64,000 bases of DNA from Asanoa iriomotensis (lineage in GTDB: Bacteria; Actinomycetota; Actinomycetes; Mycobacteriales; Micromonosporaceae): assembly GCF_016862515.1 (NCBI RefSeq), contig NZ_BONC01000015.1:1-64000 (forward strand), read 5' to 3'. Position 1 is the stretch's first letter, and every line of letters starts with the position of its first letter. Positions 25,164 through 34,047 of the stretch are shown one piece after another. Under the pieces are notes generated by a model. The model ran no database searches. It was not told the DNA's origin and was given only the letters and a program-made list of their open reading frames with translations. The position numbers were made by a program, and so were the translations under genes.

Positions 25164-25895
25164 GTGATCAGCGTCGACGAACGCGGCGCCGTCCCGGTCG
25201 TCACGATCGCGAACGGTCCGGTCAACGTGCTCGACCTCGAGACGCTGCGGGAGCTGACGACCGTCCTCGCCGGCCTGGAAACCGCGCCCGCGCTGGTGCT
25301 CACCGGCGAGGGTCGGGCGTTCTCCGCGGGCGTCGACCTCAAGCGGCTGATCGAGGGCGGCGAGGCGTACACCCGGGAGTTCCTGCTCGCTCTCGGCGGT
25401 GTGTTCCAGGCGGTGTTCGACCACCCGCGCCCGGTGGTGGCCGCGGTGAACGGCCACGCGATCGCCGGCGGGTGCGTGATCGCGGCGGGCTGCGACTACC
25501 GCTTCATGTCGGCCGGCACGATCGGCGTGACGGAGCTGCTGGTCGGGGTGCCGTTCCCGGGTGCGGCGCTGGAGGCGATCCGGTTCGTCCTGGGCCCGCG
25601 CACCGCGTCGCTCGTGCTCACCGGCCGCACGCTGAAACCGGCCGAGGCGGCCGCGGTCGGGCTGGTCGACGAGGTGGTCGGCCCGGCGGAGCTGCTGGAC
25701 GCCGCGACGAAGCGGGCCGAGGCGTTCGCGGCCATCCCGGCCGCCAGCTTCACGATGACCAAGCGGGCCCTGCGCGCCGACGCGCGCCGCCTGATGGGTG
25801 ACGGCTCCGTCGACGAGATCATCGCGGCCTGGAACAGCCCGCCGGTGCGGGCCGCCATCCAGGCCTACCTGGAAGGCCTGGCCTCACGAGCCTGA
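25164..25895 (+). CDS. enoyl-CoA hydratase/isomerase family protein
   Basis: A 243-aa crotonase-fold enzyme starting at GTG. The oxyanion-hole segments are GRAFSAGVDLKRL (about 50-62) and NGHAIAGGCVIAAGCDYRFM (about 94-113), followed by TELLVGVPFPGAALEAIR. Crotonases act on acyl-CoA in fatty-acid or amino-acid breakdown. The catalytic acid pair typical of true hydratases is not obvious, so isomerase or another crotonase activity is possible. It lies 7 bp after the GTPase partner gene and overlaps the convergent LigD-type polymerase gene by 12 bp. Confidence 0.88.
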   Translation: MISVDERGAVPVVTIANGPVNVLDLETLRELTTVLAGLETAPALVLTGEGRAFSAGVDLKRLIEGGEAYTREFLLALGGVFQAVFDHPRPVVAAVNGHAIAGGCVIAAGCDYRFMSAGTIGVTELLVGVPFPGAALEAIRFVLGPRTASLVLTGRTLKPAEAAAVGLVDEVVGPAELLDAATKRAEAFAAIPAASFTMTKRALRADARRLMGDGSVDEIIAAWNSPPVRAAIQAYLEGLASRA

Positions 25896-27086
25896 GCCGC
25901 GGGCCCAGGGGTTGTAGTCGACCTCGAGGGGCTCCTGCTCCGGGCGCTCCGCCTCGGGGACGTGCTGGAGGTTGACCCGGATCCGGTACCAGATCGAGCT
26001 GCGCCCGCGCATGCCGTCGACCAGCACGTCGGCCGGCTGCAGGTAGCCGACGATCGCGGCGTGCCGCTGCTTCCACCGGTCGAGCGCCGCCAGCGACTCG
26101 TCCTTGGTCTTCGACCGGGCGATCTCGATCAGCGGCATGGTCTGCTGGCGGCGCCCCTCGCCCTTGGGCGGCTTCTCCGCGGGGCCGAGCCGGCGGGCCA
26201 GGTCGAGCAGCGGCTCCAGCGAGCCGCCCGCGGACTCGATGCCGGCCCACGCGTCGCCGCGCAGCGCCCACCGGTCGAGGACCGTGCTCAGGGTGAAGTC
26301 GGCGGGCCGGCAGTCGGGGACCTCGTCCCAGGTCAGGGGAGTGGAGACGCGGGCGTCGGGCAGCGGGCGCACCGAGTAGGCCGAGGCGACCGTGCGGTCC
26401 TTGGCGTTCTGGTTGAAGTCGACGAAGACGCCTTCGCGCTCCTCCTTCCACCAGCGGGCGGTGGCCAGGTCGGGCACCCGGATCTCGACCTCGCGGGCCA
26501 CGGTCTCCGCGGCCAGCCGCACGTCGCGGTAGCTCCACAGCGGGTCGATCCGGGCGTAGATGTGGAAGCCGCGCGACCCGGAGGTCTTCGGCCAGGCGGT
26601 CAGCCCGTGCTCCTCGAGCACCTCGCGGGCGACCAGCGCCACGTCGACGATCTGGCCCCACTCGACGCCGGGCATCGGGTCGAGGTCGACGCGCAGCTCG
26701 TCGGGATGGTCGAGGTCCTCCGCGCGTACCGGATGCGGGTTGAGGTCTATGCACCCGAGGTTGACCACCCAGGCGAGCCCGGCGGCGTCGCGGACGACGG
26801 TCTCCGCGGCGGAGGTGCCGGAGCGGTACTGCAGCTCGGCGACCTCGATCCAGTCGGGTCGCTTGGCCGGGGCCCGCTTCTGCCAGATGGCCTCCTCGCC
26901 GAGGCCCTTGACGAAGCGTTTGAGCACCATCGGCCGCCCGCCGACGCCGCGCAGCGCGCCCTCGGCCACGGTCAGGTAGTAGCGGACCAGGTCGAGCTTG
27001 GTGTGACCGGCCTCGGGGAACACCACCCGGTCGGGGTTGGTGACCGTCACCTCGCGGCCGGCGACCTCCAGCACTTCAGACGCCAC
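25884..27086 (-). CDS. LigD-type polymerase/primase domain protein (NHEJ)
   Basis: A 400-aa stand-alone archaeo-eukaryotic primase-polymerase domain of the LigD Pol type. The catalytic acidic motif is ELRVDLDPMPG, the nucleotide-binding motif is SGSRGFHIYARI, and the conserved tail DFNQNAKDRTVASAYSVRP follows. In mycobacterial end joining this domain adds nucleotides at double-strand breaks beside Ku and ligase; in many actinomycetes Pol, ligase and nuclease are separate genes, as here. No Ku or ligase gene is in the window. It is a single gene with convergent and divergent neighbours. Confidence 0.92.
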   Translation of the reverse strand: MASEVLEVAGREVTVTNPDRVVFPEAGHTKLDLVRYYLTVAEGALRGVGGRPMVLKRFVKGLGEEAIWQKRAPAKRPDWIEVAELQYRSGTSAAETVVRDAAGLAWVVNLGCIDLNPHPVRAEDLDHPDELRVDLDPMPGVEWGQIVDVALVAREVLEEHGLTAWPKTSGSRGFHIYARIDPLWSYRDVRLAAETVAREVEIRVPDLATARWWKEEREGVFVDFNQNAKDRTVASAYSVRPLPDARVSTPLTWDEVPDCRPADFTLSTVLDRWALRGDAWAGIESAGGSLEPLLDLARRLGPAEKPPKGEGRRQQTMPLIEIARSKTKDESLAALDRWKQRHAAIVGYLQPADVLVDGMRGRSSIWYRIRVNLQHVPEAERPEQEPLEVDYNPWARGSGS

Positions 27087-27099
27087 ATGCCCACCCTAG

Positions 27100-28089
27100 T
27101 CAGGAGATGTCGGGGTCGACGGCGATCAGGACCTTGCCGACCGCGCCGGCCTCGACGGCGTCGTGTGCCGCGGCGGCTTCCGCGAAGGGGAAGACGGTCG
27201 TCGGCGGGGCAGTGAGCAGGCCGGCGGCGAGTGCGGCGGTGATGTCGACGGCGGCCTGCGGGAACGCCTCGTCGGGCATCGTGTAGAGCAGCACGAAACG
27301 CAGCAGCAGGTTGCGGTTCATCAGCTCGCGCACCGTCAGCTCGGCCGGGCGCGGCTCGGCGGCGTAGCAGGCGATCGTCGCGTGCGGGGCGGCGACCGCC
27401 AGGTCGAGGTCGAGGTTGCTGGCCAGCGCCACCTCGATGATCCGGTCGACGCCGTCGGGTGCGAGCGCGCGGATCTCGTCGGCCGCGCCGGGTGCGGTGT
27501 AGGTGACCACGTGCCGGGCGCCGGCCTCGCGGGCCAGGGCGGCCTTGGCCTCGCCGGAGACCGTGCTGATCACGGTGGCGCCGTCGGCCAGCGCGAGCTG
27601 GATCGCGTAGCGGCCGACCGCGCCGGCGCCGCCCGCGACCAGCACCGTGCGGCCCTCGACCGGGCCGTCGGCGAACAGGCAGCGGTGCGCGGTCACCGCC
27701 GGCACGCCCAGGGTCGCGCCGAGGGCCGTCGACGCGTTGGCGGGCAGCGGGACCGCCTGGTCCGAGGGGATCACGGTGTATTGCGCGGCCGAGCCCCACG
27801 GCCGGCGGTAGGCGGCCATGTAGAGCCACACCCGCTCGCCGATGCGGGCGGGGTCGACGCCGGGACCGACCTCGTCGATCACGCCGGCGCCGTCCTGGTT
27901 GGGCACCTGGAAGTGGCTCGCGCGGGGTTGCGGCACCATGCCGGAGCGCGCTTTCCAGTCGGTCGGGTTGACGCCGGAGTACGCGACGCGCACCCGCACT
28001 TCGCCCGGACCGGGGCTCGGCGTCTCGATCTCCTCTATCCGCAGCACATCGGCGGCAGGACCCGGCTCTCGGTAAACGGCAGCGCGCAT
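27100..28089 (-). CDS. quinone oxidoreductase (zinc-independent MDR family)
   Basis: A 329-aa medium-chain reductase of the QOR type. The GroES-like start is VRVAYSGVNPTDWKARSGM. The NADPH-binding motif is VAGGAGAVGRYAIQLAL at about 150-166. Zinc-binding residues of alcohol dehydrogenases are missing, as in quinone reductases. The ATG at 28089 gives MRAAVYREPG, the canonical QOR N-terminus; an ATG ten codons earlier is possible. It is divergent from the chitinase gene, with 166 bp between. Confidence 0.9.
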   Translation of the reverse strand: MRAAVYREPGPAADVLRIEEIETPSPGPGEVRVRVAYSGVNPTDWKARSGMVPQPRASHFQVPNQDGAGVIDEVGPGVDPARIGERVWLYMAAYRRPWGSAAQYTVIPSDQAVPLPANASTALGATLGVPAVTAHRCLFADGPVEGRTVLVAGGAGAVGRYAIQLALADGATVISTVSGEAKAALAREAGARHVVTYTAPGAADEIRALAPDGVDRIIEVALASNLDLDLAVAAPHATIACYAAEPRPAELTVRELMNRNLLLRFVLLYTMPDEAFPQAAVDITAALAAGLLTAPPTTVFPFAEAAAAHDAVEAGAVGKVLIAVDPDIS

Positions 28090-28117
28090 GGTCGACAGCT
28101 TAACGAGGGCGTCAGAC

Positions 28118-28152
28118 ATCCATTGACTTGAATAGTAAAGTTTCCTAAGCTT
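28118..28152 (+). promoter_or_regulatory. candidate promoter/operator of the chitinase gene
   Basis: TTGACT at 28124-28129 is followed after 17 bp by TAAGCT, about 105 bp before the chitinase start. Between them is AGTAAAGTTTCCTAAG, an AT-rich island in a GC-rich background. Similar AAGTTTCCTAA-type elements precede secreted hydrolase genes in actinomycetes as I recall, but this is from memory and not verified here. Confidence 0.35.
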
Positions 28153-28255
28153 TTGGCCACCTCGAGGCCCATCGGCGGGACCACCCCACCTCCCGCCGCA
28201 GACGCGCGTACCTCCGCACCACTCCACGAACAAACGCGCCCTCGAAAGGCCTCAC

Positions 28256-29623
28256 ATGATCAGAAGACTCGCCGCGGCCGCGCTCGCCACCGCGACCGCG
28301 GTCGCCGCCGGCACGCTCGCCGTGCTGGCCGCGCCGGCGCCCGCCCAGGCTGCCGTGCTGCCCAACGGCTTCAAGAGCGTCGGCTACATGCCCTCGTGGG
28401 CCGGCAGCGCCACCGCGATCCAGTACAGCAAGCTCACCCACGTCAACTACGCGTTCGTGCTGCCGACGGGCAGCGGCGGCCTGACCGCCGTGGACAACCC
28501 GAGCAAGCTGCAGCAGATCGTCAGCCTCGGCCACGCCGCCAACACCAAGGTGCTGATCGCCATCGGCGGCTGGAACGACGGCAACGACTCGGCCTTCGAG
28601 CAGATGGCCGGCAACGCGACCGCCCGCAACACCTTCGTCAACAACGTCGTCAACCTGGTCAACCAGTACAACCTGGACGGCGTCGACATCGACTGGGAAT
28701 ACCCTGACCCGGGCACGAGCGGCAACAACTTCACCGCGCTGATGTCGCAGCTGTCGACCGCCATGCACAGCCGCGGCAAGCTGCTCACCGCCGCCGTGGT
28801 CTCCGGTGGCACCACCGCGGGCGGCGTGCAGCCGGCCGTGTTCGGCTACGTCGACTTCCTCAACATCATGACGTACGACGGCGGCTCGCCCCACGCCAAC
28901 TACAACTGGACGATCGACAACATCAACGGGTGGAAGGCGCGCGGGCTGCCGGCGAGCAAGGCGGTCGTCGGTGTGCCGTTCTACAGCCGGCCCGGCGGGA
29001 TTCCGTACAACCAGATCATCGCGCAGAACCCGGCGTACGCGAACCAGGACTGCGCCACGATCAGCGGTGTCCAGCAGTGCTACAACGGCCTGCCGACCGT
29101 GCGCGCCAAGACGCAGTGGGCGATGGCCAACGCCGGCGGGATCATGAACTGGGAGCTGTCCCAGGACCCGAACAACGCCAACTCGCTGGTCAGCGCGATC
29201 TACACGGTCGCGACCGGCGGCAGCAACCCGCCGCCGACCGGCCGCACCGGGCGGATCACGGGTCTGGCCGGCAAGTGCGTCGACGTCGCGGCGGCCAACA
29301 CCGCCAACGGCACCGCCGTGCAGCTCTACACGTGCAACGGCACCAACGCCCAGACGTGGACGGTGGGCACCGACGGCACGATCCGGGCGCTCGGCAAGTG
29401 CATGGACGTCGCCAGCGGGTCGACCGCCAACGGTGCCAACGTGCAGCTGTGGGACTGCAACGGCTCCGGCGCCCAGGTCTGGCAGGCGCAGTCCAACCAG
29501 ACGCTGCGGAACCCGCAGTCCAACAAGTGCCTCGACGTGCGCGACAACAACAGCGCCGACGGCACCCGGCTCCAGATCTGGGACTGCTTCGGCGGCGCCA
29601 ACCAGCGCTGGGTCCTGCCCTAG
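28256..29623 (+). CDS. secreted GH18 chitinase with ricin-type (CBM13) lectin domain
   Basis: A 455-aa exported chitinase. The signal peptide ends near PAPAQA at residue 32. The GH18 catalytic signature LDGVDIDWEYP places the acid Glu at residue 148 with Asp144 and Asp146 before it. The barrel-end GIMNWELSQD lies at about 298. After a short linker (NPPPTG) a ricin-B-like beta trefoil begins, with QxW repeats AQTW, AQVW and NQRW. It cleaves chitin outside the cell, with the lectin anchoring it to glycan. ATG follows a weak AAAGG site. Confidence 0.95.
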   Translation: MIRRLAAAALATATAVAAGTLAVLAAPAPAQAAVLPNGFKSVGYMPSWAGSATAIQYSKLTHVNYAFVLPTGSGGLTAVDNPSKLQQIVSLGHAANTKVLIAIGGWNDGNDSAFEQMAGNATARNTFVNNVVNLVNQYNLDGVDIDWEYPDPGTSGNNFTALMSQLSTAMHSRGKLLTAAVVSGGTTAGGVQPAVFGYVDFLNIMTYDGGSPHANYNWTIDNINGWKARGLPASKAVVGVPFYSRPGGIPYNQIIAQNPAYANQDCATISGVQQCYNGLPTVRAKTQWAMANAGGIMNWELSQDPNNANSLVSAIYTVATGGSNPPPTGRTGRITGLAGKCVDVAAANTANGTAVQLYTCNGTNAQTWTVGTDGTIRALGKCMDVASGSTANGANVQLWDCNGSGAQVWQAQSNQTLRNPQSNKCLDVRDNNSADGTRLQIWDCFGGANQRWVLP

Positions 29624-29645
29624 CGGCCACCCCCGGGAGGGGCTC

Positions 29646-30284
29646 CTAGTAGGGGTCCCTCTCCGGGTGCCGGGCCGTGGCGATCGCCTCCCGGGCGGCG
29701 GCGGCGTCGAGGTTCGCGTTGTAGACCGGGGTGCCGGGTTCCTGGCGCCAGCTCTGGTCGAGCGAGCCGCCGTCGATCGGGTCGAAGCCCAGCGCCTCGA
29801 TCAGGTCGCCGACGACCCGCTTGGCCTCGGCGTCGTCGCCCGCGACCGGCACCGCGATCCGGCCGGGTGTGCCGGCCGGCACGCCGGCCTCGGCGAGCCG
29901 CTGGAAGTTGATGGTGTTGAGCGCCTTGACGACCCGCGCGCCGGGCAGGTGGTCGGCGGTCCACCGGGCCGACGCGGCGCCGCGCTCGATCTCGGCGATC
30001 CGGCCGTCGCGCTGGGGGTAGTAGTTGTCGGTGTCGACGACGATCCGGCCGGCGAACGCGTCCCGCGGCAGGTCACGGACGGCGTGGGTCGGGATCGCGA
30101 GGATCACCAGCGCGTGGTCGGCCGCCTGCTCGACCGTGCCGGCCAGGACCCCGGGCTCCCGCTCGAGCTTGTCGAGGGTCTCCGGGCCGCGCGAGTTGGC
30201 GACGACCACGGTGTGACCGAGGGCGCCGAGCCGGCGGGCCAGCGCGCCCCCGAAGTGCCCGGCACCGATGATTCCGATGTCCAT
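29646..30284 (-). CDS. F420-dependent NADP reductase-like protein
   Basis: A 212-aa protein with the Rossmann motif IGIIGAGHFGGALARRLGAL at the N-terminus and VVVANSRGPETL where the NADP phosphate is bound. It contains VVKALNTINF and NLDAAAAREAIATARHP, and its length fits the COG2085/NADPH-dependent F420 reductase group. It either reduces NADP with F420H2 or is a related nucleotide-binding oxidoreductase. A downstream F420-type gene (37528-37968) suggests the host makes F420. It stands alone between convergent and divergent neighbours. Confidence 0.82.
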   Translation of the reverse strand: MDIGIIGAGHFGGALARRLGALGHTVVVANSRGPETLDKLEREPGVLAGTVEQAADHALVILAIPTHAVRDLPRDAFAGRIVVDTDNYYPQRDGRIAEIERGAASARWTADHLPGARVVKALNTINFQRLAEAGVPAGTPGRIAVPVAGDDAEAKRVVGDLIEALGFDPIDGGSLDQSWRQEPGTPVYNANLDAAAAREAIATARHPERDPY

Positions 30285-30355
30285 ATCCTCTGGAAGATAC
30301 CCGGCGAGCGTGATCTTCCGGGGTTATCCACGCCATCCGGGGGTATGCCGCGGAC

Positions 30356-30955
30356 ATGACGACGGAACCGACCTACCCGCCGATGGAAGAGAGCAACGAG
30401 GCCACGCGCGAGGAACTGCGGGTCGCCCGGGAACAAGGGGACTCGTACGGGCACGCGATCGGCGCGATGGCCGACGAGGACGGCGCCGCGACCGCCCGGG
30501 CCGGCGACTACCTGGTGGCGTTCGTCAACGAGAACGCGGAGGGCATGTACATGCTCGACGACGGCGTGCTGCTGTGGCGCGAGGCGGCGCCGGACGCGAA
30601 CGTGCACCTGGAGGTCGCGGTCGCCGACGCGGGCGACGGCCGGTTCGTGCCGGGGCTGCGGGTGCACGTCGACGTGGAGCGCGACGGCAAGCCGATCCTG
30701 ACCAACGTCGAGCTGCCGTTCCTCTGGCACCCGTTCCTCTACCACTACGGCGGCAACGCGAAGGTGCCCGACGAGGGCCCGTTCGACGTGACGGTGCGGA
30801 TCGCGGCGCCGACGTTCATGCGGCACGACCCGGTCAACGGCAAGCGGTATTCGTCGCGGGTCGACGTGCGGTTCGACCGGGTGGCGTTCGCCAACGGCCG
30901 CAAGGAGAGCCCGGAGGGTTCGCCGCGCGGTGCGGACGCCCCGACGGCGAGCTGA
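30356..30955 (+). CDS. P19/Tp34-like protein (iron-transport-associated family), cytoplasmic variant
   Basis: A 199-aa protein whose C-terminal half resembles the periplasmic P19/Tp34 copper/iron-binding family. The key stretch is FLYHYGGNAKVPDEGPFDVT, comparable to the HYGxN and following strand of P19, and the preceding strand is VHVDVERDGKPI. It has no signal peptide: the first 45 residues are acidic and polar (EESNEATREELRVAREQGDS). The family assignment is moderate and a metal role is inferred. Spacing to neighbours (71 bp, 43 bp) does not suggest an operon. Confidence 0.5.
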   Translation: MTTEPTYPPMEESNEATREELRVAREQGDSYGHAIGAMADEDGAATARAGDYLVAFVNENAEGMYMLDDGVLLWREAAPDANVHLEVAVADAGDGRFVPGLRVHVDVERDGKPILTNVELPFLWHPFLYHYGGNAKVPDEGPFDVTVRIAAPTFMRHDPVNGKRYSSRVDVRFDRVAFANGRKESPEGSPRGADAPTAS

Positions 30956-30998
30956 AATCCGTTTCGGCGTCCGGCGCGCGCCGTCTAGGGTGGCGCAC

Positions 30999-31967
30999 GT
31001 GCGCGAGGTGTCGAGCGAATCCACAATAGACGGCAACGACTGGCACGACCCGGTGTGGCGGGCCGGCGCCGAGGCCTGGATCGTCGAGCGGGTCGGCTCG
31101 CCGGTGACAGGCCCCATCGACCAGACGCGGGTACGGCCGTGGTCGGTGAGCCTGCGGGTGCCGACCGCGCAGGGCGTCTACTGGTTCAAGGCCAACACGT
31201 TCGGCTGCCGCTACGAGGCGGCACTCGCGTCCGCGCTGTCCGGGTGGGCGCCGTCGGCGGTGCTGGTGCCGGTCGCGGTCGACGCCGAGCGGGGCTGGCT
31301 GCTGACCGCCGACGCGGGCCCGATCCTGCGGGAGTCCTCGCCGACCCTTTCCGCGTGGGAGGGTCTCCTGGAGTCATACGCCGACCTGCAGCGGTCATTG
31401 TCGGCGCGGGCCGACGAGATGGTCGCGCTCGGCGTCCCCGACCAGCGGCCGGCGGCGCTGCCCGGCCTGCTCACGTCCCTGCTCGACGACCCGGCGGTCC
31501 GGGCCGACCTCGGCGAGTCGCGGCTGGCGGCGGTCGGCGCGGTCGCGCCAGAGTTCGCGTCGTGGTGCGCGGAGCTGGCCGCGGATGGGTTGGCCGCCTC
31601 GCTGCAGCACGACGACCTGCACGACGGCAACGTCTTCGCCGGCGGCCGGTTCTTCGACTGGGGCGACGCGAGCGTGGCGCACCCGTTCGGAACGCTGCTG
31701 GTCACCCTCTCGTCGGCGGGCTACGCCTTCGACCTCAAGCCGGGCGCCCCGGAACTGCTCCGCCTGCGCGACGCCTACCTGTCGGGCTGGCCGGGCGACC
31801 CGGCGGCCTTGCGGCGGTCCGCGACCCTGGCGTGCCGGGTGACCCGCGTCAGCCGGGCCCTGTCGTGGCGGCGTGCGCTGCACCGCTCGGCCCTGCCGCT
31901 CGACGACGACATCCGCACGGCCCCCGCCGAATGGCTCGCGGAGCTCACGGAACCGGACGTCGTGTGA
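30999..31967 (+). CDS. aminoglycoside phosphotransferase-like kinase
   Basis: A 322-aa protein-kinase-fold small-molecule kinase. The catalytic loop is LQHDDLHDGNVF at about 202-213 and the metal-binding motif is FFDWGDASVAHPF. The N-lobe has VYWFKANTFGC, where the Lys is the probable ATP-binding residue. GTG at 30999 has AGGGTGG 5 nt upstream; another GTG lies three codons earlier. Members of this APH-like group phosphorylate antibiotics or metabolites; nothing here points to resistance specifically. Its 3' end overlaps the convergent deacetylase-glycosyltransferase gene by 23 bp. Confidence 0.82.
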   Translation: MREVSSESTIDGNDWHDPVWRAGAEAWIVERVGSPVTGPIDQTRVRPWSVSLRVPTAQGVYWFKANTFGCRYEAALASALSGWAPSAVLVPVAVDAERGWLLTADAGPILRESSPTLSAWEGLLESYADLQRSLSARADEMVALGVPDQRPAALPGLLTSLLDDPAVRADLGESRLAAVGAVAPEFASWCAELAADGLAASLQHDDLHDGNVFAGGRFFDWGDASVAHPFGTLLVTLSSAGYAFDLKPGAPELLRLRDAYLSGWPGDPAALRRSATLACRVTRVSRALSWRRALHRSALPLDDDIRTAPAEWLAELTEPDVV

Positions 31968-34047
31968 CCGGTTCGCCGACCAGCGCCGCGGCGGCGCCCG
32001 TGCGGGTCATCCGGTGCCAGCGCAGGCGGCTGCCGAGCAGGGCCGTGACCGCGGCCTGGACCACGACCAGGTACATGATCTGGCGGTAGACGATCTGCTG
32101 GAACGGCAGGCTCCACAGCGGTCGCAGTGACTCGCCGTCCAGGCGCAGGGCGTACGCCGCGGTCGCCGCCTGGAGCAGCAGGAGCAGCAGCCAGCCGGCG
32201 GCGAGCTGGGAGGCCGGCAGGAAGAACAGGCCGTAGACGGCGAAGACGTCGACCGCGGGCGCGGCCAGCGGCAGCAGGACCTGGAAGACGGCGAGGTACG
32301 GCAGCGCGCGCCGGCCGAGCCGGCCGCCGGCGGACCGGTGCTTCCACATCGCCTGCATCGTGCCGTAGCCCCAGCGGTAGCGCTGCCGCCACAGCTGGCT
32401 CAACGTCTCCGGCGCCTCGGTCCAGGCGATCGCCCGTTCGGCGTACGCGACCTCCCAGCCGGCGCGGTGCACGGCCATCGTCAGGTCCGTGTCCTCGGCC
32501 AGGGTGTCGCCCGGCACGCCGCCCGCGCTCAGCAGCGCCGCCCGGCGGAACGCGCCGACCGCGCCCGGGATGGTCGGCATGCAGCGCAGCACCGCGTACA
32601 TCCGGCGGTCGAGGTTGAAGCCGATCACGTACTCGAGGTGCTGCCACCGGCCGAGCAGCCGGCCCCGGTTGGCCACCTTGGCGTTGCCGGACACCGCGCC
32701 GACGCGCGGGTCCGCGAACGGCTGCACCAGGCGGTGGATGGTCTCGCGTTCGAAGACGGTGTCGCCGTCGACGAGGACGAGCAGGTCCGATCGGGCGTAC
32801 GCGATGCCGGTGTTGAGCGCCGCGGGTTTGCCGGCGTTGCGTTGCCGCACCACCCGCACGCCCGGCAGGCCGAGCCGCTCGACGATGTCGGCGGTCCCGT
32901 CGCTCGATCCGTCGTCCACGACGATCACCTCGACCGACGGATGGTCTCCGCCGACCAGCGACAGCACGGTCGCCCGGATGTTGGCGGCCTCGTTGAACGC
33001 GGGCACGATGACCGACACCGGCGCCCAGACGCCGCGGCTGGGCGGGCGCCGGCGCCGGGCGTGCCACCACGCGCAGCCGACCTGGAACGCGAGCCGGCCG
33101 GCGCCGAGCACCAGCGCCACCGCCAGCAGCCAGGTCATGAGCGTGGACAGGCCCGCGCCGAGCGACTGGAACCAGCGCAGCGCGATGCCGGAGAGCCGGT
33201 CGCCGTTCGAGGCCGACGGCGCCGGCACGCCGAGTGCCGCCGACACGGTGGTGAACCGGTATCCCTGGCGCTGCAGGTCGGGTATCAACCGGTCGAGGGC
33301 CGCGACCGTCTGCGACCGGTCGCCGCCGCCGTCGTGCAGCAGGATCACCGCGCCCGCCCCGCCGGCCGGCATCGCCGCCCGCGCGATGGCGTCCACGCCG
33401 GGCCGGCGCCAGTCGTTGGTGTCGAGGTCCGCGAGGACCGCGATCTGCCCCTGGTCGGTGGCGTCGCGCAGGGCGGACAGGTCGGCGGCCGTCACGTCGC
33501 CGGGGCCGGACGAGAACGGCGGCCGGAACAGCGGCGCCTGCAGGCCGGTCGCACCCGCGATGGCGGTGCGGGTCAGGCTCAGCTCCAGGTGCCGGCGCCA
33601 GGTCGCGGCGGCGCTGAGATCCGCGTGGGTGAAGGTGTGTGAGGCCACGTCGTGGCCCTCGGCCACGATCCGCCGGGTCAGGGCCGGATCGGCGTTGACC
33701 TTGGAGCCGACCACGAAGAACGTGGCGGGCACGTCGTGGCGACGCAGCACGTCCAGCACCTGCGGCGTCCAGGTCGGGTCCGGGCCGTCGTCGAAGGTGA
33801 GCGCGACGGTCCGGGCGGGCAGGGAACGGGTCGCGAGGCCGCGCGGGTCGGCCCTGACGAACGGCCCGGACAGCGGCGCCGCCGCGGGCGCGGACGCGCC
33901 GGGCCGGCCCGACCCGCCGCCACCGCCCTGGGCGTAGCCGTGGAAGGCGAGCCCGGCGAGCAGGACCACGAGACCGAGCGCGAACAGCACCCAGTGCGCA
34001 CGGGGATCACGCCGCGCGACGTGGCGCGGCCGGTGTCCGGCGGGCAT
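31945..34047 (-). CDS. fused polysaccharide deacetylase - glycosyltransferase family 2
   Basis: A 700-aa membrane enzyme. After an N-terminal helix (about 20-35) comes a NodB-type deacetylase with TFDDGPDP at 84-91, SHTFTH at about 136, and LLHDGGG. A transmembrane helix follows at about 305, then a processive GT2 domain with PAFNEAANI, VDGDTVF (DxD) and QRYRW (QxxRW), and C-terminal membrane helices. This combines the activities of PgaC/IcaA-like synthase and a deacetylase in one chain, so a beta-linked, partially deacetylated amino-sugar polymer is a good guess. It is the last gene of a coupled operon with an ECF sigma factor. Confidence 0.9.
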   Translation of the reverse strand: MPAGHRPRHVARRDPRAHWVLFALGLVVLLAGLAFHGYAQGGGGGSGRPGASAPAAAPLSGPFVRADPRGLATRSLPARTVALTFDDGPDPTWTPQVLDVLRRHDVPATFFVVGSKVNADPALTRRIVAEGHDVASHTFTHADLSAAATWRRHLELSLTRTAIAGATGLQAPLFRPPFSSGPGDVTAADLSALRDATDQGQIAVLADLDTNDWRRPGVDAIARAAMPAGGAGAVILLHDGGGDRSQTVAALDRLIPDLQRQGYRFTTVSAALGVPAPSASNGDRLSGIALRWFQSLGAGLSTLMTWLLAVALVLGAGRLAFQVGCAWWHARRRRPPSRGVWAPVSVIVPAFNEAANIRATVLSLVGGDHPSVEVIVVDDGSSDGTADIVERLGLPGVRVVRQRNAGKPAALNTGIAYARSDLLVLVDGDTVFERETIHRLVQPFADPRVGAVSGNAKVANRGRLLGRWQHLEYVIGFNLDRRMYAVLRCMPTIPGAVGAFRRAALLSAGGVPGDTLAEDTDLTMAVHRAGWEVAYAERAIAWTEAPETLSQLWRQRYRWGYGTMQAMWKHRSAGGRLGRRALPYLAVFQVLLPLAAPAVDVFAVYGLFFLPASQLAAGWLLLLLLQAATAAYALRLDGESLRPLWSLPFQQIVYRQIMYLVVVQAAVTALLGSRLRWHRMTRTGAAAALVGEPVTRRPVP

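Noticed and set aside
25884-27086. Complete NHEJ locus
   Set aside because: No Ku or ATP-dependent ligase gene flanks the polymerase domain in this window.
29624-29670. Imperfect hairpin after the chitinase gene
   Set aside because: Arms match only in part, so I did not call a terminator.
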